Of a DNA stretch of 9,452 bases, positions 1-6,912 are shown piece by piece (within the stretch, counting starts at the first letter, position 1; each line of letters opens with the position of its first letter). Position numbers and translations under genes: made by a program. The notes beneath the pieces were generated by a model that was not told the origin of the DNA, searched no databases, and saw only the letters and a program-made list of their open reading frames with translations. Source of the stretch: Nevskia soli DSM 19509 (GTDB lineage Bacteria; Pseudomonadota; Gammaproteobacteria; Nevskiales; Nevskiaceae); assembly GCF_000711955.1 (NCBI RefSeq), contig NZ_JONR01000073.1, forward strand, positions 1-9,452. The letters run 5' to 3'.

Positions 1-127
1 TTTTGGACTGCAACGCAGGTGCGATTCATTCTGTTACAGGCTCTAAGGTCCGCACCAGCCCGCCGCAGGGGGACTTGCTGATATATTAGTTCGAAGTAGA
101 AACGTTAACGAGAAACGAGGGATCTGA

Positions 128-1126
128 GTGAACCGGAATGCACGCCGCGCCGCGGCCATCATGCTCCTGGCGGCCGGGGCCGTCTTGCCCGCGCTGGCCG
201 CCTCTCCCGCGGTTCAGGAAGCCCAGACCCTGCTGTCGCAGGGCGATTACAAGGGCGCGCTGGACCGTCTCGACCGCTATCTCGCCAGCTCGCCGCAGGA
301 CGCCGAGGCGCGCTTCAGCCGCGGCCTGGTGCTGGTCAAGCTCAACCGCAGCGACGAGGCGATCAAGGTCTTCGCCGACCTGACCCGCGACTACCCGCAG
401 CTGCCCGAGCCGTACAACAACCTTGCCGTGCTGTACGCGCAGAAGGGCGACTACGAGAAGGCGCGCGACGCCCTCGAAGCGGCCCTGGCCACCCATCCGG
501 CCTACGCCACCGCGCATGAAAACCTCGGCGACATCTACTCCGCGCTGGCCGGCTCAGCCTACAACCGCGCGCTGCAGCTCGATCAGGGCAACCAGGCGGT
601 GCGCTACAAGCTGTCGCTGATCAACCAGCTCGGCAACGGTCCCGGCGGCTATGCCCCGGCCGGCACCACCGGCATCGTGCCCGGCAAGCCGAAGACCGAC
701 ATCCTGGCCCCGGCGCCGGTTGCGGCCGCACCGGCCCCTGCCCCCGCGCCGACGCCTGCCCCCCCGGTTGCGGCGGCACCGGCCGACACCGACACGGGCG
801 CCGTGGTCGATGCGCTCAATGCCTGGGCTGCGGCCTGGGCCGCGAAGGACGTGGACGGCTACCTCGCCAGCTACGGCGCCGATTTCAAGCCGGAGAGCGG
901 CTCTCGCGCCCAGTGGGAAGCGCAGCGGCGTGAACGCGTGGCCAAGGCCGCGCACATCAGCGTGCACGCGCTGAGCCCGCAGGTGAGCCGCATTGACGCC
1001 CACCATGTGCGCGTCAACTTCATCCAGGACTACGCTTCCGACACCGTCAACGACAAGGTCAAGAAGACGGTCGAGATGAGCAACAGCAGCGGCAGCTGGA
1101 AAATCGTCCGCGAATCCATCCGCTGA
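128..1126 (+). CDS. Exported TPR protein with C-terminal NTF2-like (Csd6-type) domain
   Basis: This 332-residue protein is probably periplasmic. Residues 1-25 look like a Sec signal peptide: basic MNRNARR, a hydrophobic core, then ALAA before SPAV. Residues about 28-152 hold tetratricopeptide repeats, clearest at 60-93 and 94-126 (PYNNLAVLYAQKGDYEKA). A Pro/Ala-rich linker covers 192-218. The last ~108 residues resemble an NTF2-like fold (YLASYGADF at 245-253, WKIVRES at 324-330) and match the C-terminus of the next gene product. The start is GTG at 128, chosen because ACGAGGGA lies just upstream and the signal peptide begins there. A TATATT at 82-87 could be a -10, but no good -35 accompanies it. 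TPRs usually scaffold proteins, so I infer a partner or localiser for the downstream peptidoglycan enzyme. Domain reading is firm; role is inferred. Confidence 0.85.
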   Translation: MNRNARRAAAIMLLAAGAVLPALAASPAVQEAQTLLSQGDYKGALDRLDRYLASSPQDAEARFSRGLVLVKLNRSDEAIKVFADLTRDYPQLPEPYNNLAVLYAQKGDYEKARDALEAALATHPAYATAHENLGDIYSALAGSAYNRALQLDQGNQAVRYKLSLINQLGNGPGGYAPAGTTGIVPGKPKTDILAPAPVAAAPAPAPAPTPAPPVAAAPADTDTGAVVDALNAWAAAWAAKDVDGYLASYGADFKPESGSRAQWEAQRRERVAKAAHISVHALSPQVSRIDAHHVRVNFIQDYASDTVNDKVKKTVEMSNSSGSWKIVRESIR

Positions 1127-2361
1127 TGCCGCTCCACGCATCCCCCGCCGGACGCATGCTGCGACGGCCCGGGTTCCGCTGTGCCCTGGCCGCCCTGGTA
1201 CTGGGCGGCCTGCCCCTGCTCAGCGGTGCGCTCGAACTGCCGCCCGGCGGCAATAAACCGGAGGACGTCCTGCTGCAGGCGATCGGCGCCCTGCGCGGGG
1301 GCGACTCCGCCACGGCGCTGCGCGAACTGCAGGCCCTGGTGCAGCGCGAGCCCAATTTCCGCCTGGCGCAGCTGCTCTATGGCCAGGTGCTGGCCGAGCG
1401 CTCGGGCGTGCCGGGGCTGGTGTCGCCGCTGGCCGACGACCAGGACCCGCATGTGCGCGAGCTGCTCGACGAGTACCGCGCGCGCCTCGGCGAGGCGCAG
1501 CACGGGCCGCCGGCGGACACGCTGCCCAGCTCGATCCTGCGCCTGTCGTCCGATCACAAGTTCGCCATCGTCGCCGACCTGCCGCGCTCGCGCGTCTACG
1601 TGCTGCAGAACATCGACGGCCGCCTGCGCCAGGTGCGCGACTACTACGCCTCGATCGCCCGCAACGGCTTCGGCAAGCAGAATTCCGGCGATCTGCGCAC
1701 CCCGGTGGGCATCTACCGCGTCACCGGCTTCACGCCGGGCGTGAAGCTGCCGTCGTTCTACGGCGCCGGCGCCTACCCGCTGAACTACCCCAATGCCTGG
1801 GACCGGGTGCACGGCCGCACCGGCTCCGGCATCTGGCTGCACGGCGTGCCCAGCACCACCTATGTGCGCCCGCCGCGCGCCAGCGAGGGCTGCGTGGTGC
1901 TGGCCAACGCCGACCTCACCGACCTCAAGTCCCTGGTGGTGCCGGGCATGACGCCGGTGGTGCTGAGCGACAAGGTGGACTGGCTGCCGGCGGACACCGT
2001 CAGCAGGCAGCGCGACGAACTGACCAAGCGCATCGAGAACTGGCGCAGCAAGTGGTCGGCGCTCAACACCGAGGCCTACCTGTCCTTCTACGGCGACGAT
2101 TTCCACACCGACGACGGCATGAACAAGTCGCAGTTCGTGATCTACAAGCGCCACGTCAACGAGGGCAAGCGCCACATCGACGTGAAGATCCGCGACCTGG
2201 ACCTGTTCAGCTACCCGGGCGAGCAGAACCTGGTGCTGGCCGAATTCACCCAGGAATACCGCAGCGACAACTACACCACCAGCACGCGCAAGGAGCAGTA
2301 CTGGCGGCGCGAGGCGGACGGGGTGTGGAAGATCGTGCGCGAGGAAAACCGGGCGCTGTGA
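1126..2361 (+). CDS. Csd6-like L,D-transpeptidase/L,D-carboxypeptidase (YkuD domain plus NTF2-like domain)
   Basis: A 411-residue exported peptidoglycan-modifying enzyme. A signal peptide lies at the N-terminus (MLRRPGFRCALAALVLGG from residue 11, so ATG 1156 is an alternative start). Residues ~40-120 form a helical region. The YkuD domain spans ~143-282 with RTPVGIYRVTGF at 191-202, His239 in WLHG and the nucleophile Cys256 in S253-E-G-C. The 17-residue His-Cys spacing is normal, but Glu replaces the His of the common SHGC motif, as in YafK-like subgroups. Residues ~300-411 are an NTF2-like domain. YkuD followed by NTF2 is the architecture of Helicobacter Csd6, an L,D-carboxypeptidase that trims stem peptides and sets cell shape; many relatives are called L,D-transpeptidases. 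The ATG overlaps the previous stop (TGATG), implying translational coupling. Which reaction it performs cannot be read from sequence. Confidence 0.88.
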   Translation: MPLHASPAGRMLRRPGFRCALAALVLGGLPLLSGALELPPGGNKPEDVLLQAIGALRGGDSATALRELQALVQREPNFRLAQLLYGQVLAERSGVPGLVSPLADDQDPHVRELLDEYRARLGEAQHGPPADTLPSSILRLSSDHKFAIVADLPRSRVYVLQNIDGRLRQVRDYYASIARNGFGKQNSGDLRTPVGIYRVTGFTPGVKLPSFYGAGAYPLNYPNAWDRVHGRTGSGIWLHGVPSTTYVRPPRASEGCVVLANADLTDLKSLVVPGMTPVVLSDKVDWLPADTVSRQRDELTKRIENWRSKWSALNTEAYLSFYGDDFHTDDGMNKSQFVIYKRHVNEGKRHIDVKIRDLDLFSYPGEQNLVLAEFTQEYRSDNYTTSTRKEQYWRREADGVWKIVREENRAL

Positions 2362-2371
2362 AGCCCCGTTC

Positions 2372-2402
2372 GTAGCCCGGGAAGCACGAAGTGCTACCCG
2401 GG
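2372..2402 (+). repeat. GTAG-headed REP element, forward copy
   Basis: A 31-nt unit: GTAG head, then CCCGGG, A, AGCAC, GAA, GTGCT, A, CCCGGG. It folds as a two-part hairpin. It lies 10 nt after the stop of the L,D-transpeptidase gene and pairs with the inverted copy at 2426-2456, like a bacterial interspersed mosaic element. GTAG-headed REPs are known in Stenotrophomonas, Pseudomonas and relatives, where RAYT transposases mobilise them. It may also attenuate transcription or protect the mRNA 3' end. Confidence 0.8.
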
Positions 2403-2425
2403 GGTTCCCTCCGGTGGTGGCGCAT

Positions 2426-2456
2426 CCCGGGTAGCGCTACGCGCTTCCCGGGCTAC
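2426..2456 (-). repeat. GTAG-headed REP element, inverted copy
   Basis: Read on the minus strand this is GTAG, CCCGGG, A, AGCGC, GTA, GCGCT, A, CCCGGG, the same 31-nt design as 2372-2402. The inner stem differs by a compensated pair (AGCAC/GTGCT against AGCGC/GCGCT), which supports a conserved hairpin. The two units face each other across a 23-nt spacer, and together could form one long stem. Confidence 0.8.
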
Positions 2457-2528
2457 TTGGACCCTCTCCCGCTTGAATCCCCCCGCAAAGGCGCAAAATA
2501 GGGAACATTCCCCTACCGGCCGCACCCT

Positions 2529-4376
2529 TTGCGCACCCACCGCCGCACCACGCCCGACACCGGCACCGACTCCGCTCCGCCGCTGACGGTGCGCACCACC
2601 CTGGCCACGCTGTGGCCGTACATGACCGAGTTCCCGGGGCGGGTGGTGCTGGCGATGGCGCTGCTGATCGGGGCCAAGCTGGCCGGCGTGTGGCTGCCGC
2701 AGCTGCTCAAGCACCTGGTCAATGCCCTGTCCGGCCATGGGCCGGGCGGCACCACCGGCGCGGTGATCGCGGTGCCGCTGGGGCTGCTGCTGGCCTACGG
2801 CCTGGTGCGCTTCCTCAACGTGCTGTTCGGCGAGCTGCGCGACGTGGTGTTCGGCAAGGTGGCGGAGCGGGCGCAGCGGCGCGCGGCGCTGCGGGTGTTC
2901 GAGCACCTGCACCGGCTGGACCTGGAGTTCCACCTGTCGCGGCGCACCGGCGGCCTGGCGCGCGAAATCGAGAAGGGCGTGGACGGCATCAGCTTCCTGC
3001 TGCGCTTCAGCCTGTTCAACATCCTCCCCACCCTGCTGGAAATCGCCCTGGTGGCGATCATCCTGTGGAAGCAGTACGACATCCGCTTCGCCGGCGTGGC
3101 GCTGGTCTCGGTGGTGCTCTACATCGGCTTCTCGGTGTGGGTGACGGAGTGGCGCACGGCCCTGGTGCGCGAGGCCAACACCATGGACGCCAAGGCCAGC
3201 AGCCGCGCCATCGACAGCCTGCTCAACTACGAGACGGTGAAGTATTTCGGCAACGAGCGCTGGGAAGCACAGCGCTACGACGACAGCATGGCCGCCTGGG
3301 AGCGCGCCGCGGCGCGCAACCGCCTGTCGCTGTCCTCGCTCAACACCGGGCAATCCCTGATCGTGGCGGGGGCCATCACGGCGATGATGTGGCTGGCGGC
3401 GCTGGACGTGACCCAGGGCCGCATGAACGTGGGCGACTTCGTCGCGGTCAACGCCTACATGGTGCAGCTGTTCGTGCCGCTCAACTTCCTCGGCTTCGTC
3501 TACCGCGAGATCCGCCGCGCCCTCACCGACATGCAGAAGATGTTCGGCCTGCTGGGACAGCGTTCCTCGGTGCAGGACGCTCCGGGGGCTCCCGCCATCG
3601 CGGCGCAGCGGGCGCGGATCAGCTTCGAGCGGGTCAGCTTCGGCTACAGCCCGGCGCGGCGCATACTCGACGGCGTCAGCTTCGAGATTCCCGAGGGCAA
3701 GAAGCTGGCGGTGGTGGGCGCCAGCGGCGCCGGCAAGTCGACCCTGGCGCGGCTGCTGTTCCGCTTCTACGATCCCAATGCCGGCCACATCCGCATCAAC
3801 GGCCGCGACCTGCGCGAGCTCAGCCAGGACAGCGTGCGCGCCCTGATCGGGGTGGTGCCGCAGGACACGGTGCTGTTCAACGACACCATCGAATACAACA
3901 TCGCCTACGGCCGCCCCGGCGCCAGCCGGGCCGAGGTGGAGCGGGCGGCGCGGCAGGCGCACCTGGACCACTTCATCGCGCAACTGCCGGAGGGCTACGA
4001 CACCCTGGTGGGCGAGCGTGGCCTGAAGGTGTCCGGCGGCGAGAAGCAGCGTATCGCCATCGCCCGCGCCCTGCTCAAGGACCCGCCGATCCTGATCCTG
4101 GACGAGGCCACCTCCTCGCTCGACTCCGCCGCCGAGCAGGCCATCCTCGGCGCCCTGCGCGAAGCGACCGAGCGGCGCACCACCCTGGTCATCGCCCATC
4201 GCCTGTCGACCATCACCGATGCCGACGAGATCGTGGTGCTGGACCGCGGGCGCATCGTCGAGCGCGGCACCCACCACGAGCTGCTCGGGCGCGGTGGGGC
4301 TTACGCCACGCTGTGGGCGCATCAGCGGGAGCAGACGCTGGAAGATCCGGCGGCGGAGCCGGCACCGGTTGCGTAG
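2529..4376 (+). CDS. Atm1/ABCB7-type ABC exporter half-transporter
   Basis: A 615-residue fused permease-ATPase that would act as an inner-membrane homodimer. Residues ~36-330 hold the six-helix exporter domain. Family hallmarks are LLNYETVKYFGNE (231-243) and LNTGQ (271-275), the region that contacts glutathione in bacterial Atm1. The ATPase domain has Walker A GASGAGKS (397-404), Q-loop Gln445, signature VSGGEKQR (501-508), Walker B ILILDE (521-526), D-loop SLD (530-532) and His557. All key residues are present, so it should be active. Atm1 proteins export glutathione conjugates, metal-glutathione species or sulfur compounds; the substrate here is unknown. An in-frame TAG at 2499 limits the start: TTG 2529 is the first option, GTG 2589 (MRTTLATLWPYM) and ATG 2622 are alternatives, and none has a clear ribosome-binding site. 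A weak TTGAAT (2473) with CAAAAT (2494) could be the promoter. Confidence 0.92.
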   Translation: MRTHRRTTPDTGTDSAPPLTVRTTLATLWPYMTEFPGRVVLAMALLIGAKLAGVWLPQLLKHLVNALSGHGPGGTTGAVIAVPLGLLLAYGLVRFLNVLFGELRDVVFGKVAERAQRRAALRVFEHLHRLDLEFHLSRRTGGLAREIEKGVDGISFLLRFSLFNILPTLLEIALVAIILWKQYDIRFAGVALVSVVLYIGFSVWVTEWRTALVREANTMDAKASSRAIDSLLNYETVKYFGNERWEAQRYDDSMAAWERAAARNRLSLSSLNTGQSLIVAGAITAMMWLAALDVTQGRMNVGDFVAVNAYMVQLFVPLNFLGFVYREIRRALTDMQKMFGLLGQRSSVQDAPGAPAIAAQRARISFERVSFGYSPARRILDGVSFEIPEGKKLAVVGASGAGKSTLARLLFRFYDPNAGHIRINGRDLRELSQDSVRALIGVVPQDTVLFNDTIEYNIAYGRPGASRAEVERAARQAHLDHFIAQLPEGYDTLVGERGLKVSGGEKQRIAIARALLKDPPILILDEATSSLDSAAEQAILGALREATERRTTLVIAHRLSTITDADEIVVLDRGRIVERGTHHELLGRGGAYATLWAHQREQTLEDPAAEPAPVA

Positions 4377-4399
4377 AGCGGCCACAGGCGCCTGACATC

Positions 4400-4409
4400 A
4401 GGAGGTGAT
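4400..4409 (+). promoter_or_regulatory. Perfect extended Shine-Dalgarno sequence
   Basis: AGGAGGTGAT complements the 16S rRNA 3' end over ten bases and lies six bases before ATG 4416. It fixes the start of the small membrane-protein gene and marks that short frame as truly translated. Confidence 0.85.
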
Positions 4410-4415
4410 TGGGAG

Positions 4416-4646
4416 ATGTTCGAGGCGCTTGGTCAATTAGGGGCGCTCGACCCATGGCTGTTTCGTGGGTGGCTCTTCCTGTTCTCGCCTGGCTATCGGG
4501 CCGAGCGGCGTCGCATATGGAAAAGCCGGGGCCTGCTTTATAGCGCCCTGGACATCGCCTTCTCGGCTACTCTCATGCTCCTGGAGTTGGCCGTGATTGT
4601 CGTTCTCGTCATCTGGGGTATTGCCCGCGTGGCTCACGGCGCCTGA
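4416..4646 (+). CDS. Small membrane protein of unknown function
   Basis: A 76-residue protein I do not recognise. It has a short aromatic hydrophobic patch (WLFRGWLFLF, 14-23), a basic stretch (RAERRRIWKSR, 28-38), and a long hydrophobic segment at about 40-70 (LMLLELAVIVVLVIWGIA, 53-70) that should cross the membrane. The positive-inside rule predicts a cytoplasmic basic loop. It follows the Atm1-type exporter by 39 nt on the same strand with no terminator between them, so co-transcription is likely. The Shine-Dalgarno sequence is near perfect, unlike that of its neighbour. It could be an accessory subunit of the exporter or an unrelated small membrane protein; nothing in the sequence decides this. 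Confidence 0.7.
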   Translation: MFEALGQLGALDPWLFRGWLFLFSPGYRAERRRIWKSRGLLYSALDIAFSATLMLLELAVIVVLVIWGIARVAHGA

Positions 4647-4680
4647 ACCGCAGCATCGGGATTGTCGCAGCGCGTAGCGC

Positions 4681-4796
4681 GGGTGAGGGGCGCGGACTCC
4701 GGCAGCGGAGCACTCCGTTGATGTTGCGTCCCTCACCCCTGCCCCTCTCCTCCCACAGGGACTCCCTCTGGTCGCGGAGGGAGAGGGGTTCAACAT
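4681..4796. repeat. Structured intergenic repeat of the CCCTCACCC / GGGAGAGGGG kind
   Basis: Nested inverted repeats: GGGTGAGGG (4681-4689) with CCCTCACCC (4730-4738); CTCCG (4697-4701) with CGGAG (4706-4710); ATGTTG (4721-4726) with CAACAT (4791-4796); CCCCTCTCC (4742-4750) with GGAGAGGGG (4780-4788); and a small AGGG/CCCT hairpin at 4757-4767. Pairings partly exclude each other. The CCCTCACCC...CCCCTCTCC wording is a familiar dispersed intergenic element in GC-rich proteobacteria; function unknown. Confidence 0.6.
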
Positions 4797-4816
4797 TCCG
4801 CAAGATTGGCAGTTGC

Positions 4817-4884
4817 GTAGGGCGGCCCGTGGCCGCCGCTTCCGCGCCATCGAAGCAAAAACCGGCGGCCACGGGCCGCCCTAC
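4817..4884. repeat. Perfect 22-nt inverted repeat with GTAG ends
   Basis: The left arm (4817-4838) begins GTAGGGCGG and the right arm (4863-4884) ends CCGCCCTAC. All 22 positions are complementary, with a 24-nt loop between. The GTAG at each outer end links it to the REP elements elsewhere in the window. It has no T-tract on either side, so it is not a classical terminator. Confidence 0.8.
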
Positions 4885-5065
4885 TGTGTTTGCTACTCCC
4901 TCCGGGAATGGGGTCCAGTACTTCCTCGAGGATGAGGCGCAGCATCAAGCCCGTCGCAGTTGTGTGCGCCAGCTCACAGATGCTGACGCCCACGCCACAA
5001 AATAATCTCGCATCGCGCCTTCCCCCTTCAGGACTTTTCGTCTAATTTGTGAGGGCGATAGGAGA

Positions 5066-5089
5066 GATTCCCGACACGACTCGGGAGTC
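5066..5089 (+). promoter_or_regulatory. Leader hairpin covering the ribosome-binding site of the acyltransferase gene
   Basis: GATTCCCGA (5066-5074) pairs with TCGGGAGTC (5081-5089), with one U-G wobble and a six-base loop. The right arm contains GGGAG (5083-5087), the only Shine-Dalgarno-like sequence at a usable distance from ATG 5098. A GGAGAG at 5061-5066 is too far upstream to serve. Closing the hairpin would hide the binding site. Regulation by it is an inference. Confidence 0.5.
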
Positions 5090-5097
5090 GGTAAACA

Positions 5098-5931
5098 ATG
5101 CTCAGTTTTGGCAAGCTGGACCTGAAAGACAAGGCGCTGGCGCACCTGGTGACGCCCGAGATCGAACATCTCGTCGCCAGCATTCCCAAACCAGTGGGCA
5201 GCTTCGGCTATGACCCCTGGGGCTACAACGAGGACCGCTTCAAGTTCGCCCTCGGGGCGGCGAAGTGGCTCTACGACCATTATTTCCGGGTCACGGTGCA
5301 CGGCCTGGAGAACATTCCCGCCAGCGGCAGGGTGCTGATCATCGGCAACCACAGCGGCCAGCTGCCGATGGACGGCGTGCTGGTGGGCGTGGCCGCCGCC
5401 ACCAACCCGGACGGGCCGCGCCTGGCGCGGGCCATGATCGAGCGCTTCTTCCCCACCGTGCCCTGGCTGGGCAACTACCTCAATGCCCTCGGCGGCGTCA
5501 TCGGCGACCCGGTGAACTGCGCCAAGATGCTGGAGATGGACGAGGCGATCATCGTCTTCCCCGAAGGCGTTCGCGGCTCCGGCAAGCTCTACAAGAAGCG
5601 CTATCAGCTGCAGCGCTTCGGCAACGGCTTCATGCACCTGGCGATGAACCACAAGACGCCGATCGTGCCGGTGGGCATCGTCGGCTGCGAGGAAACCATG
5701 CCGGCGCTGGTCAACCTGAAGCCGCTGGCCAAGATGCTGGGCCTGCCCTATCTGCCGCTGGTGCCCTCGCTGCTGCCGCTGCCGGCCCGCGTGTACCTGA
5801 ACTTCGGCAAGCCGATGCATTTCTCCGCCTGCGGCAACGAGGCGGAGGTGACGGAACGGGTGGAGCAGGTGAAGGCGGAATTGCGCCTGCTCATCGACAA
5901 GGGTTTGCAGGAACGCACCAGCATCTACTGA
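5098..5931 (+). CDS. PlsC-type lysophospholipid/glycerolipid acyltransferase family protein
   Basis: A 277-residue protein of the acyltransferase superfamily, which moves acyl groups to lipid hydroxyls at the inner membrane. Motif I is NHSGQLPMDG (84-93), with His85 and Asp92 six residues apart rather than the usual four; this HSGxLPxD spacing marks a divergent subgroup. Motif III is FPEGVRGSGK (154-163), and motif IV is PIVPVGIVGCEE (188-199). VHGLENIPASGRVLIIGNHSG (68-87) is the typical strand leading into motif I. No clear signal peptide or transmembrane helix is visible, so peripheral membrane binding is likely. The gene ends six bases before the SDR gene, indicating an operon and probably a shared lipid or envelope pathway. 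The acyl donor and acceptor cannot be read from sequence. GGGAG at 5083-5087 supports ATG 5098. Confidence 0.85.
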   Translation: MLSFGKLDLKDKALAHLVTPEIEHLVASIPKPVGSFGYDPWGYNEDRFKFALGAAKWLYDHYFRVTVHGLENIPASGRVLIIGNHSGQLPMDGVLVGVAAATNPDGPRLARAMIERFFPTVPWLGNYLNALGGVIGDPVNCAKMLEMDEAIIVFPEGVRGSGKLYKKRYQLQRFGNGFMHLAMNHKTPIVPVGIVGCEETMPALVNLKPLAKMLGLPYLPLVPSLLPLPARVYLNFGKPMHFSACGNEAEVTERVEQVKAELRLLIDKGLQERTSIY

Positions 5932-5937
5932 TCATCT

Positions 5938-6912
5938 ATGGCAACCGCCACCAAGCCGTCCACCAAGAAGACCGTCCTCATCACCGGTGCCGCCGGCTCG
6001 CTGGCCAAGCGGGTCATCGCCCGGCTGCAGGGCAAGTACAACATCATCGCCGTGGACTTCCGCCGCAAGGTGGATACCGACGCCGGCATCCCCAGCTACC
6101 TGGTGGAGTTGCACAAGCGCGGCTTCGAGGACATCTTCGCCGAACACAGCATCGACGCGGTGATCCACATCGGCCGCATGTTCGCGCACGAGCGCGACCG
6201 CATGCAGCGCTACAACGCCAACGTGCTCGGCACCAAGCGCCTGCTCGACCTCGCCCGCAAGTACAAGGTGGGCCAGGTCATCATCCACAGCACCTACATG
6301 GTCTACGGCGCCTCCGCCTACAACCCGGCGCTGATCGACGAGGAAGCCCCGCTCAAGGCCAGCGAGGTGACGCAGGACCTGGTGGACTCGGTGGAGGTGG
6401 AGAGCCTGGCCAACATCTACCTGTGGAAGCACCCGGAACTGAACATCACCATCCTGCGGCCCTGCAACGTGCTCGGGCCGGGGGTGCGCAACACCATCTC
6501 GATCCTGCTGGCGCGGCCGCTGGTGCCGGTGCTGGTGGGCTTCTCGCCGATGATGCAGTTCCTGCACGTGGAGGACATGGCGGATGCGATGGTGCTGGCC
6601 TTCGAGAAGAACAAGCCCGGCATCTACAACGTGGCGCCGGACGATTACGTGCCCTACCAGCAGGCCGTGACCGAGTGCGGCTGCCGCAAGCTGCCGATCC
6701 CCTCGATTCCGCCGATGCTGCCCCGGAGCATCAGCACCGCGCTGAACTGGAACAGCTTCTTCCCGCCCTACATGATCAGCTACTTCAAGTACCCGGTGAT
6801 CCTGGACGGGACCGTATTCAGCCAGACCTTCAACTGGAAGCCGCGGCGCAACCTCAACGACATCTTCAGCTACTACCGTAAGCAGAAGCTGGTGGCCAAG
6901 GCCACAGTTTGA
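5938..6912 (+). CDS. Atypical extended short-chain dehydrogenase / NAD(P)-dependent epimerase family protein
   Basis: A 324-residue Rossmann-fold protein of the extended SDR (epimerase/dehydratase) family. The nucleotide-binding motif is VLITGAAGSLAKR (13-25), where Ala23 stands in the third glycine place. Asp40 ends the second strand, RYNANVLGTKRLL (91-103) matches the family NVxGT motif, STYMVYG (118-124) holds the catalytic Ser/Thr region, and ILRPCNVLGPG (172-182) is the usual strand after the active site. The catalytic YxxxK expected near 145-155 is missing: that stretch reads TQDLVDSVEVE. The protein may therefore use other residues, bind nucleotide without catalysis, or act on an unusual substrate. 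It starts six bases after the acyltransferase stop without a clear Shine-Dalgarno sequence, so translational coupling is likely. Family is firm; substrate is unknown. Confidence 0.85.
   Translation: MATATKPSTKKTVLITGAAGSLAKRVIARLQGKYNIIAVDFRRKVDTDAGIPSYLVELHKRGFEDIFAEHSIDAVIHIGRMFAHERDRMQRYNANVLGTKRLLDLARKYKVGQVIIHSTYMVYGASAYNPALIDEEAPLKASEVTQDLVDSVEVESLANIYLWKHPELNITILRPCNVLGPGVRNTISILLARPLVPVLVGFSPMMQFLHVEDMADAMVLAFEKNKPGIYNVAPDDYVPYQQAVTECGCRKLPIPSIPPMLPRSISTALNWNSFFPPYMISYFKYPVILDGTVFSQTFNWKPRRNLNDIFSYYRKQKLVAKATV

Larger units (their letters stand above)
4647..5097. other. Long intergenic region with repeats and a 5' leader
   Basis: No convincing gene is present in these 451 bases. They contain a C/T- and G/A-rich structured repeat (about 4681-4796), a perfect 22-nt inverted repeat with GTAG ends (4817-4884), an unassigned stretch at 4885-5040, and the leader of the acyltransferase gene. 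TCTAAT at 5041-5046 could be its -10 box, but I see no good -35. A minus-strand frame covering 4790-4993 runs through the repeat and is not accepted as a gene. Confidence 0.6.

Noticed and set aside
1030..2175. 381-codon minus-strand frame opposite the L,D-transpeptidase gene
   Set aside because: Antisense shadow; the plus strand carries a signal peptide, YkuD site and NTF2-like domain.
2394..4385. 663-codon open frame on the minus strand opposite the ABC exporter
   Set aside because: Its translation is low-complexity (H, Q, R, A, G rich) without domain motifs and mirrors the GC-rich codon pattern of the exporter, whose frame has every ABC motif.
2612..4408. 598-codon frame on the plus strand overlapping the ABC exporter
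   Set aside because: Out-of-frame shadow rich in Ala, Gly, Arg and Pro with no recognisable motif.
4790..4993. Minus-strand frame containing GLMLRLILEEVLDPIPGG, possibly a gene remnant
   Set aside because: It reads through the inverted repeat at 4817-4884, has no clear ribosome-binding site and matches no family I recognise.
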